NCBI GenBank assembly: GCA_018432645.1
Contig: JAHDSP010000297.1
Span: 1-5,690 of the forward strand
Source: Bacteroidales bacterium
GTDB taxonomy: Bacteria > Bacteroidota > Bacteroidia > Bacteroidales > DTU049
Reading direction: 5' to 3'
Length of the DNA: 5,690 bases
Shown in pieces: positions 1-5,690 of the stretch (positions are counted from its first letter, which is position 1; every line of letters begins with the position of its first letter). Position numbers and translations under genes: made by a program. The notes under the pieces are model-generated. The model saw only the letters and a list, made by a program, of their open reading frames with translations. It made no database searches and was not told the DNA's origin.

Positions 1-570
1 GATTTCTTTGGCATAGTAGAAATAGACGAATTGCTGATGGATTATTCTGAAAAGGGTAGAAAATATTCAAGTGTCAAAGAGATGAAACAAGCAATGAGAA
101 AAAAGCCAAAGAAGGTTGCTGTAATAGTTGCTACAGATAGATGTGGAAATATTCTATTCAGAAACACTGATAATAAAAGAGTGAAGCAAGAAGACATTGA
201 GAAATTTCTAAAAGGCAGAATAACAGAAGATGAAGTTTTATGTACAGGTACCAAATACGCATTTAGACATATAAGAAAGAGGAAAGTGAAACACAAAGAG
301 ATAGTAGGAGCCAAAAAGAAAAAGCGAGGTATCTATAGCACAGCTATAGTGAAGGCTAAGTCAGAGGAATTTACTAAATGGATATATTCAAAGTTTAGAG
401 GAGTTGCAACCAAATACCTGCAAAACTATATTATGTGGTATGTAGCGATAGGTAAATACCTATCAGGAGGCGTCATTAGTAATACTGGCAGAATGCTTAA
501 CCTCGCATCATCGAATAGATTTGCTTGGTATGAATATTTTAGAATGAGTAAAATATCATATACTGTTTGA
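1..570 (+). pseudogene. IS1595-family (ISXO2-like) transposase, C-terminal part, probably inactive
   Basis: The frame is open from base 1, so the gene starts upstream of the window; about 189 residues are visible, ending in TGA at 568-570. I see the family's first catalytic block, GIVEIDE (residues 4-10 of the visible part, Asp codon 25-27), followed by a YSEKG stretch, a basic loop, a KVAVIVATDRCGN strand, and near the end the conserved block GVATKYLQNYIMWY. These identify a DDE-type transposase domain of the IS1595/ISXO2 group, which cuts and rejoins DNA at the element's inverted repeats. Two key sites look lost: the expected LC(S/T)D motif reads LCTG (GGT at 247-249), and the region that normally reads (Q)NVNxxHS reads AIVKAKS, with Lys (352-354) where Asn or Glu is expected. 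No stop interrupts the frame. The family call is firm; inactivity is inferred from a remembered alignment. The N-terminal zinc-ribbon half, if present, lies outside the window. A domesticated gene is the alternative. Confidence 0.72.
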
Positions 571-580
571 AACATTAAAA

Positions 581-598
581 ATCCGAACATCTCTCCCC
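581..598 (+). repeat. Candidate right terminal inverted repeat of the IS1595-like element
   Basis: Ten bases after the transposase stop lies a GC-richer tract, ATCCGAACATCTCTCCCC, inside otherwise very AT-rich DNA. Read from the outside it starts with GGGG. A G-rich tip close after the transposase stop is what an IS end often looks like. The matching left end is outside the window and no target-site duplication can be tested, so this rests on position and composition only. Confidence 0.3.
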
Positions 599-983
599 TA
601 TACTAACACTTTTGAAATTTTTACGTCTCATTGCTCTTCTCCTAATAATTACTTTTTAAAATATTTTATATAGACTTATTTCAATATGATCCTATAAATT
701 ACTGATTATAATATGAGATAAAAATTCATATATCCCACTACCTTTAAAGAACTTCGTTTATTCTAAATGATTTGTTATTTTCATTAATTACAAAATAATC
801 TTTTAATGCTTTTTTATTCAATTATTTTTAAAAATGTCTTTTAGTTATTTTACAAGTTATGAAATATCTATTTTTAATCACAAATTATTGAAAATTATAT
901 TTTTATAAGTAACCATAGTAAATAGTTATTAAAGTTGATTTCTTTATTTATTTTTTTATAAAAATTTTTACTATTTTTGTTTT
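599..983. other. AT-rich intergenic region without a supported gene
   Basis: This stretch between the transposase remnant and lpxK is dominated by A/T runs, and all frames are broken often by stops. I found no tRNA, no riboswitch-like structure, no repeat array and no recognisable protein remnant. The last 45 bases before lpxK are strongly T-rich on the plus strand. The lpxK promoter should lie here. A match to the Bacteroidota -7 consensus TAnnTTTG occurs at 972-979, but it sits only five bases from the ATG and has no partner -33 TTG at the usual spacing, so no promoter is called. The gap may partly be DNA left behind by insertion of the upstream element. Confidence 0.6.
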
Positions 984-2072
984 ATGAAATATTTGTTATA
1001 TCCTTTTGCTTTAATATTTTATATATTTCAACTTTTTCGCAAGTTTTTATATTCTATTAAAATTTGTAAAAGATATAATCCTCCGATTACTACTATATGC
1101 ATAGGTAATCTATCTATGGGTGGTAATGGTAAAACTCCGCATACTATTTATACTGCTAATCTTCTTTTAGAGAATGGTTATAATGTAGCTATACTTTTGA
1201 GAGGTTATAGGAGAAAAACACATGGTTTTTTAGAAATTCGTAGTGATTCTACTGTCATTGATGTGGGTGATGAAGCTTTAATTTATAAAAGAAATTTTGG
1301 TAATAATCTTTCAGTAGCTGTTTGTGAAAATAGAGCTAAGGGCATTAAGATTTTGCTAAAAAAATATCCGCATTTAGATGTTATTTTATTAGATGATGCT
1401 ATGCAACATTTGAGAGTAAAACCTCATTTACAATTACTACTTTCAGATTATTCACATCCTTTTTACCATGACCATTTATTCCCTGTAGGTAAGCTTCGTG
1501 AACCTAAATCAGCATATAAAAAAGCAAATGCTATCATTATTACTAAATTTCCTGCTGTTTTTTCCCCTATCTTATATAATAATGTTATTCAATATTTTCA
1601 ATTACAACCTCATCAAAAATTATTTATTAGTTTTATTTTTTATAAAAATTTTATTCCAGTGTTTGATGAGAATCTAAATAATAATTTTGAAAATAAAACT
1701 CCTTATGCTATTTTTGTTTTTACAGCTATTGCTAATACCCAAGGGTTAGATGAATATCTACTTTTAATGTGCAAAGATTTAGTTAGATTTTATTTTACAG
1801 ATCACCATCAATTCACTGAAAAAGATGTAATGAAACTTATAAAATCATTTAATGATTACCCCTCTAGTAATAAAATTATTGTAACTACTGAAAAAGATAT
1901 CCCAAGATTAGAGCATCCTTCAATTAAAAAATTTTTATTAGATTTGCCAATATTTTATGTGCCAATTGATATTAGATTTCATCAAAATGCACATTTGAAA
2001 TTTAATTATGATAAATATATTTTAGATTATGTTAGACAAAATCAAACAAACAACAGAATTTCTCAAAAGTAA
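984..2072 (+). CDS. lpxK: Tetraacyldisaccharide 4'-kinase (lipid A 4'-kinase)
   Basis: LpxK transfers the ATP gamma-phosphate to the 4' position of the tetraacyl disaccharide 1-phosphate, forming lipid IVA on the cytoplasmic face of the inner membrane, a late step of the Raetz pathway. The 362-residue protein begins with a hydrophobic, aromatic N-terminal helix (residues 1-25), the expected membrane anchor. The P-loop follows in GNLSMGGNGKTP (41-52; Lys50, Thr51). VGDE (94-97) carries the proposed catalytic Asp96, and the Walker B-like ILLDDAMQH (134-142) carries Asp137/Asp138. FPVGKLREP is the conserved segment that follows. Family members usually read DDAFQH, so Met140 is a mild deviation. 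Length is normal for Bacteroidota. The ATG at 984 is chosen because the family N-terminus (MxxLLYPFAL) starts there; no Shine-Dalgarno is visible. The 3' end overlaps punA by 44 bases, suggesting a shared transcript. Codon use is extremely AT-rich. Confidence 0.95.
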   Translation: MKYLLYPFALIFYIFQLFRKFLYSIKICKRYNPPITTICIGNLSMGGNGKTPHTIYTANLLLENGYNVAILLRGYRRKTHGFLEIRSDSTVIDVGDEALIYKRNFGNNLSVAVCENRAKGIKILLKKYPHLDVILLDDAMQHLRVKPHLQLLLSDYSHPFYHDHLFPVGKLREPKSAYKKANAIIITKFPAVFSPILYNNVIQYFQLQPHQKLFISFIFYKNFIPVFDENLNNNFENKTPYAIFVFTAIANTQGLDEYLLLMCKDLVRFYFTDHHQFTEKDVMKLIKSFNDYPSSNKIIVTTEKDIPRLEHPSIKKFLLDLPIFYVPIDIRFHQNAHLKFNYDKYILDYVRQNQTNNRISQK

Positions 2073-2841
2073 AGTAAATTTACAACCTGAGATAGCAATA
2101 GTATTAGGATCTGGATTAGGTAATCTAGGCAATGAAATTAATCCTACTATGGTCATACCTTATAAAGAAATACCCAATTTCCCCGTTTCTACTGTTATGG
2201 GACATTCTAGCAATTTAATCTTTGGAACTTTAGAAGGGAAAAATGTAGTAGCTATGCAAGGACGTTTCCATTATTATGAAGGTCATACTATGCAGGAAGT
2301 GGCTTTCCCCATTAGAGTTATGAAAGCTCTCGGTGTCGACTATTTATTCCTCTCTAATGCCGCTGGTGGTATGAATCCTGATTTTAATGTTGGTGATATT
2401 ATGATTATTAATGATCATATTAATTTTATGGGCACTAATCCACTTTTAGGTCCTAATATTGATGAGTTGGGACCTCGTTTCCCAGATATGAGTGAGCCTT
2501 ATAATAAAAAACTTATTGATTTAGCTATTAAATGTGCTGATAAATTAAATATCCCTGTTAAACAAGGCGTTTACATTGGCGTCACTGGTCCTACTTTCGA
2601 AACACCTGCTGAATATAGATTTTTTAGAATTATCGGAGCTGATGCAGTAGGTATGTCTACTGTTCCAGAAGTGATAGCTGCAGTGCATAGTGATTTACCA
2701 GTATTTGGCGTTTCTATTATAACTGATCTTGGAGGATTTGATAATATTCAACCTATATCTCATGAGGAAGTGCTAAAAGCTGCAGATGCTGCTGAGCCCA
2801 AACTATCTGCTATCATCAAAGCCATGCTTAGAGAATTATAG
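2029..2841 (+). CDS. punA: Purine nucleoside phosphorylase, trimeric (PNP/MTAP) family
   Basis: This cytoplasmic enzyme splits purine nucleosides with phosphate into the free base and (deoxy)ribose 1-phosphate, for purine salvage. At 270 residues it fits the low-molecular-mass, trimeric class. The phosphate site is visible as LGSGLG (26-31, Ser28), GHS (58-60, His59), and RFHYYEG (79-85). Base and ribose contacts are expected from SNAAGG (109-114, Asn110), GPTFETPAEYR (188-198, Glu192) and GMSTVPE (209-215, Met210). At the position of human PNP Asn243 the motif reads SIITDLGG, with Asp234; as far as I recall, Bacteroides homologues also have TDLG, so this is probably a lineage trait, but it bears on which bases are accepted. 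The ATG at 2029 is chosen although it lies inside lpxK, because the N-terminus MLDKIKQTTEFLKSK matches that of Bacteroidia PunA proteins. Starting within the preceding gene points to translational coupling. yifB follows after five bases. Confidence 0.95.
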   Translation: MLDKIKQTTEFLKSKVNLQPEIAIVLGSGLGNLGNEINPTMVIPYKEIPNFPVSTVMGHSSNLIFGTLEGKNVVAMQGRFHYYEGHTMQEVAFPIRVMKALGVDYLFLSNAAGGMNPDFNVGDIMIINDHINFMGTNPLLGPNIDELGPRFPDMSEPYNKKLIDLAIKCADKLNIPVKQGVYIGVTGPTFETPAEYRFFRIIGADAVGMSTVPEVIAAVHSDLPVFGVSIITDLGGFDNIQPISHEEVLKAADAAEPKLSAIIKAMLREL

Positions 2842-2846
2842 TAAAT

Positions 2847-4382
2847 ATGCTTTTAAAAGTTTTTTCTGCTGCTATTTATGGCATTGATGCTATTGTCGTT
2901 ACTGTAGAAGTGGATTTAGCTCCTGGTACTAAAACTTTTATTTCAGGCTTACCTGATAATGCTATTAAGGAAAGTCGTAATAGAATTGAACCTGCTATTA
3001 TTAATAGTGGATTTCCTTTCCCAGGTAAAAAGATTACTATTAATTTCGCTCCGGCAGATATTAGAAAAGAAGGTTCTCATTATGACCTTCCCGTTGCTCT
3101 TGGCATTTTAGGAGCTAATAAGCAATTACCTAATGTAGATTGGTCTCAATATCTCATCGTTGGTGAACTTTCTTTAGATGGTTCTATTTTGCCTGTACAT
3201 GGTATTTTACCTATTGCTATAAAAGCACGAAATAATAATTTCACTAATTTAATCATTCCTAAAGCTAATGTTAGTGAAGCTTCTGTAGTCGAAGGGATAA
3301 ATATCTACGGTTTTGAAAAATTATCTGAAGTTGTTGAATTCTTTCACGGAAATTATTTACCTCATTACAATGTAGATGTAAATAATACAAAATATGAACC
3401 TACATGGGATCCTCTATTAGATTTCGCTGATGTCAAAGGACAGGAAAATGTGATAAGAGCTATGGAGATAGCTGCCGCTGGACGTCATAATATTCTAATG
3501 ATAGGACCACCTGGTGCAGGAAAAACCATGATGGCTAGGCGATTACCAACTATTATGCCTCCTATGACTTTCGAAGAAAGTTTAGAAACCACACAAATAT
3601 ATTCTGTTGCTGGGAAAATTAAAAATAATGAAGGGCTTATTAGAGAAAGACCTTTCAGAGCCCCACATCATACTATTAGTGATGTAGCTCTAGTAGGTGG
3701 AGGTGCTATTCCTAAACCTGGCGAAATTTCTCTAGCTCATAATGGTGTCTTGTTTTTAGATGAATTACCTGAATTTAAAAGATCTGTTTTAGAGGTGCTA
3801 CGTCAACCTTTAGAAGATCATTTGGTTACTATTAGTCGTGCAAAATATGCTACAGTTTTTCCAGCTAATTTTATGCTTGTAGCTGCTATGAATCCTTGTC
3901 CTTGCGGTTTTTATAATCATCCAGAAAAACAATGTACATGCGGACAAGGAGCTATTAAAAAATATTTGAGTAAAATATCCGGTCCTTTATTAGATCGTAT
4001 AGATATTCACATTGAGGTTGTCCCATTAGTTTTTAAAGAATTAACTTCTACTAAAAATTCACATAGTTCAAATGATATTAGAGCAAATGTAATGAGAGCT
4101 TATGAGATACAGAAAGATAGATTCCAAAATTTACCTAAAATATATTCTAATTCTCAACTTCATTCTAGATTGATTAAAAAATATTGTCCCGTACAGGATG
4201 AGGGAATGATATTACTAAAAAATGCCATGGAGAAATTGTCTCTTTCAGCCAGAGCTTATGATAGAATACTGAAATTAGCACGTACAATTGCAGATTTAGA
4301 TGATTCAGAAATTATTAAAGCATATCATTTAGCTGAGGCAATTCAATATAGAACTTTAGATAGAAATAATTGGGGATTATGA
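2847..4382 (+). CDS. comM: YifB/ComM-family Mg-chelatase-like AAA+ ATPase
   Basis: The 511-residue protein has the full family architecture: an N-terminal Lon-protease-like/ChlI domain (about 1-170; PGTKTFISGLPDNAIKESR, then NFAPADIRKEGSHYDLP), a central Mg-chelatase-type AAA+ domain (about 190-400) and a C-terminal lid (about 405-505) with LSARAYDRILKLARTIADL. The Walker A motif is GPPGAGKT (220-227), Walker B is VLFLDE (301-306), RPFRAPHHT lies between them, and Arg384 in GPLLDRID is a likely arginine finger. Four cysteines (351, 353, 363, 365) form the conserved CPCG...CTCG cluster, a possible metal site. Despite the name, the family does not insert magnesium into porphyrins: in Vibrio, ComM is a hexameric helicase that promotes branch migration of incoming DNA during natural transformation, and it is also widespread in bacteria not known to be competent. 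The role here is inferred from family. The gene is five bases after punA, probably the last of the cluster, and is followed by a terminator. Confidence 0.95.
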   Translation: MLLKVFSAAIYGIDAIVVTVEVDLAPGTKTFISGLPDNAIKESRNRIEPAIINSGFPFPGKKITINFAPADIRKEGSHYDLPVALGILGANKQLPNVDWSQYLIVGELSLDGSILPVHGILPIAIKARNNNFTNLIIPKANVSEASVVEGINIYGFEKLSEVVEFFHGNYLPHYNVDVNNTKYEPTWDPLLDFADVKGQENVIRAMEIAAAGRHNILMIGPPGAGKTMMARRLPTIMPPMTFEESLETTQIYSVAGKIKNNEGLIRERPFRAPHHTISDVALVGGGAIPKPGEISLAHNGVLFLDELPEFKRSVLEVLRQPLEDHLVTISRAKYATVFPANFMLVAAMNPCPCGFYNHPEKQCTCGQGAIKKYLSKISGPLLDRIDIHIEVVPLVFKELTSTKNSHSSNDIRANVMRAYEIQKDRFQNLPKIYSNSQLHSRLIKKYCPVQDEGMILLKNAMEKLSLSARAYDRILKLARTIADLDDSEIIKAYHLAEAIQYRTLDRNNWGL

Positions 4383-4395
4383 TTTAGCATAATTA

Positions 4396-4431
4396 TAAAA
4401 AAAGCCGTATTTTTTAATACGGCTTTTTTTA
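4396..4431. terminator. Bidirectional intrinsic terminator between yifB and gldN
   Basis: An eight-pair stem, GCCGTATT (4404-4411) with AATACGGC (4416-4423), closes a TTTT loop. It is flanked by seven A's on the left (4397-4403) and seven T's on the right (4424-4430), which extend the pairing and supply a U-tract for either strand. It begins 13 bases after the yifB stop and ends 16 bases before the gldN stop, so it can end both the lpxK-punA-yifB transcript and the convergent gldM-gldN transcript. Confidence 0.93.
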
Positions 4432-4447
4432 TTATTTGTTATAATTA

Positions 4448-5287
4448 TTAGAATTCCCATAAATCGTGTTCAAAGATAAATATATCATTTTTAATTCTCT
4501 CACTTTCTAATAAAGCATCAATTCCAGTGGCATAAGCATTGATATATCTATCATACACATTAGACTCTTTAATGATATAACTACTAAACATTCTTTTAGC
4601 AAAAGCATCATCATATGTAATCCTTTGACCATCATTTAACCTGTTAAAATATTCATAGCGTACCAAATAAGGCCTTAATTCATTAAAATATATCCAAAAT
4701 AAAGGCCTAGTTCCTTTTTCAGTAATTCCATCAGGTTCAAACTCAACCATAAGTGGCAATATACCAATAATACGACACTCGAGAACAGATCTTTGTTTAT
4801 CAAAAATCCAATATTCTTTTAGACGATATCTGGTTACTGTAGATGGATCAAATTCAGTTACTATAACGGTATCACGCTCTTCGCCAGTGAAAGGATCATA
4901 AGTAATTGTTTTTTCTTCTTTTCGAATAATGTTTTGTACATCTTCTTTCGTTAAAGGAACTTTAAAATCATCAGATTCTGGATTATAAGGAGTTATGCCG
5001 CCTTCTTGTACGCCTATCATTATAACAGACATCAGATTATAACGCTCATTAGTAGGTTGCATAGGATAGTAAAAAGGTTGATTTATCTTTTCTCTCATAT
5101 CAATTTCGCGCCATATTCTTTTAGCATAAAACACATCAGATTCATGAATGTATTGATAAGGCACTGGCACTCTATTAGCTAAATCAGTTTTTTCATAAGC
5201 TCCATCTACTGGTGCTTGAAAAACTTGAGCATTTAAACTCGTTAAGCATACAATTAGGAATAAACCTAAAAAACTTAAATATTTCAT
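4448..5287 (-). CDS. gldN: GldN/PorN, type IX secretion system ring component
   Basis: GldN is a periplasmic T9SS protein that forms a large ring with the lipoprotein GldK/PorK under the outer membrane and contacts the periplasmic end of GldM. It is needed for T9SS export and, in gliding species, for motility. The 279-residue protein begins with a signal peptide: Lys2, a hydrophobic core at about 3-18 and a likely cleavage after SLNA (17-20), before Gln21. Cys14 lies within the hydrophobic core and is not in a good lipobox. Family blocks seen are DVFYAKRIWREIDMREKIN (51-69) with QPFYYP (70-75), YRLKEYWIFDKQRSVLECRIIGILPL (about 154-179) and PLFWIYFNELRPY (195-207). Length is within the usual range. 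The ATG at 5285-5287 is set by the signal peptide. The gene starts 15 bases after the gldM stop, without a Shine-Dalgarno, and is the last gene of the gld cluster, ending just before the shared terminator. Confidence 0.95.
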   Translation of the reverse strand: MKYLSFLGLFLIVCLTSLNAQVFQAPVDGAYEKTDLANRVPVPYQYIHESDVFYAKRIWREIDMREKINQPFYYPMQPTNERYNLMSVIMIGVQEGGITPYNPESDDFKVPLTKEDVQNIIRKEEKTITYDPFTGEERDTVIVTEFDPSTVTRYRLKEYWIFDKQRSVLECRIIGILPLMVEFEPDGITEKGTRPLFWIYFNELRPYLVRYEYFNRLNDGQRITYDDAFAKRMFSSYIIKESNVYDRYINAYATGIDALLESERIKNDIFIFEHDLWEF

Positions 5288-5302
5288 ATTTTATAAATTT
5301 TC

Positions 5303-5690
5303 TTAACCTGTTATTCTCAAAGATACTGTAGGCAATGGTCTCACGTCACCATCTTCACCTCTAGCTCTAATGTCTTCTATATAAAATCTAGAGCCACGTC
5401 CAGCTCTTTGTATAATATTAATAACATCTTGAGGAAACCTAAAGCCATTTACTTGTTGTCCTAGTAGATCTCCTGCAGGTGATCTATATGTAAAAGTGTA
5501 AGAAATAACATTAAATTTTAGATCAAAATCGAAGTTTTCAATTACAGCTGTTACATATGGATTAGCTAGTAGCTCTGTTTTAGTATAATTACCACCAGGT
5601 TTACCTGCTACATAAGCTATAGGAGAAGGCACTCTTTTAACACGAAATTTAGTGCTTCCCATATTTGTTACCTTACCATTCATTTCTGCA
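5303..5690 (-). CDS. gldM: GldM/PorM, type IX secretion system motor-shaft protein, C-terminal part (partial)
   Basis: Only the last 128 residues or so are in the window; the frame stays open to the right edge, so the Met at 5681-5683 is internal and not the start. The full protein is normally about 500 residues: one inner-membrane helix that binds GldL, then a long dimeric periplasmic shaft of four domains reaching the GldK-GldN ring and transmitting proton-motive-force-driven motion. The visible part matches the last (D4) domain: FRVKRVPSPIAYVAGKPGG near the visible N-terminus, then a beta-rich segment (AVIENFDFDLKFNVISYTFTY), a polar loop (DLLGQQVNGFRFPQDVINII), and the closing strands with GSRFYIEDIRARGEDGDVRPLPTVSLRI. 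The C-terminus seems complete. The neighbour gldN follows after 15 bases, matching the usual gldK-L-M-N order; gldL and gldK are expected beyond the right edge. Confidence 0.93.
   Translation of the reverse strand, partial: AEMNGKVTNMGSTKFRVKRVPSPIAYVAGKPGGNYTKTELLANPYVTAVIENFDFDLKFNVISYTFTYRSPAGDLLGQQVNGFRFPQDVINIIQRAGRGSRFYIEDIRARGEDGDVRPLPTVSLRITG

Noticed and set aside
42..314. Minus-strand open frame of about 90 codons within the transposase region
   Set aside because: It lies opposite the recognisable transposase frame, has no family features, and its Phe/Leu/Ser-rich composition is what the complement of a Lys/Glu-rich coding strand gives.
771..803. TTTG at 771-774 followed 21 bases later by TAATCTTT, considered as a -33/-7 promoter pair
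   Set aside because: The second element breaks the TAnnTTTG consensus and the background is too AT-rich for the match to mean much.
951..970. T-run followed by A-run and T-run, considered as a small hairpin or terminator
   Set aside because: It has no G/C pairs, would be very unstable, and no gene ends just upstream of it.
972..979. TATTTTTG, a match to the Bacteroidota -7 promoter consensus TAnnTTTG before lpxK
   Set aside because: In T-rich DNA such a match is likely by chance, there is no TTG at a suitable -33 spacing (the nearest is at 935-937), and it would leave almost no leader before the ATG.
3891..3940. Cysteine cluster in YifB considered as evidence for a separate zinc-finger insertion
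   Set aside because: The CPCG...CTCG cluster is a normal conserved part of the Mg-chelatase-like family.
5681..5683. ATG as the start of a short 126-residue gene on the minus strand
   Set aside because: The frame continues upstream to the window edge, and the protein is clearly the C-terminal domain of the much longer GldM, so this Met is internal.

Overview
The window comes from a very AT-rich member of the Bacteroidota. The clearest marker is a minus-strand gldM-gldN pair, two core parts of the type IX secretion system (T9SS), which is essentially restricted to that phylum. The lpxK and punA proteins also look like Bacteroidia homologues, and none of the starts has a convincing Shine-Dalgarno sequence, which is usual for the phylum. 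I cannot name a genus.

Layout from left to right: (1) 1-570 (+) is the C-terminal part of an IS1595/ISXO2-type transposase that runs in from outside the window. Its reading frame is intact, but the second and third catalytic positions appear to be lost. A GC-richer tract just after it may be the right end of the element. (2) 571-983 is an extremely AT-rich gap of about 410 bases with no gene that I can support. (3) 984-4382 (+) is a compact three-gene cluster: lpxK (lipid A 4'-kinase), punA (purine nucleoside phosphorylase, overlapping lpxK by 44 bases) and yifB/comM (AAA+ Mg-chelatase-like ATPase, 5 bases after punA). (4) About 4396-4431 is a strong hairpin terminator between convergent genes, with an A-tract and a T-tract, so it can work in both directions. 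(5) 4448-5690 (-) is the end of the T9SS operon: gldN complete and last, preceded by the 3' end of gldM, which enters from the right edge.

The plus-strand cluster is probably one transcript with translational coupling, but its three products act in unrelated processes: outer-membrane lipid A synthesis, purine salvage, and DNA recombination or uptake. GldM and GldN work together directly: GldM spans the periplasm from the inner-membrane motor (GldL) and contacts the outer-membrane-associated GldK-GldN ring. 

I see no previously undescribed system here. The most notable points are the apparently inactive but uninterrupted transposase fragment, the lpxK/punA overlap, and an Asp at the base-recognition position of PunA.
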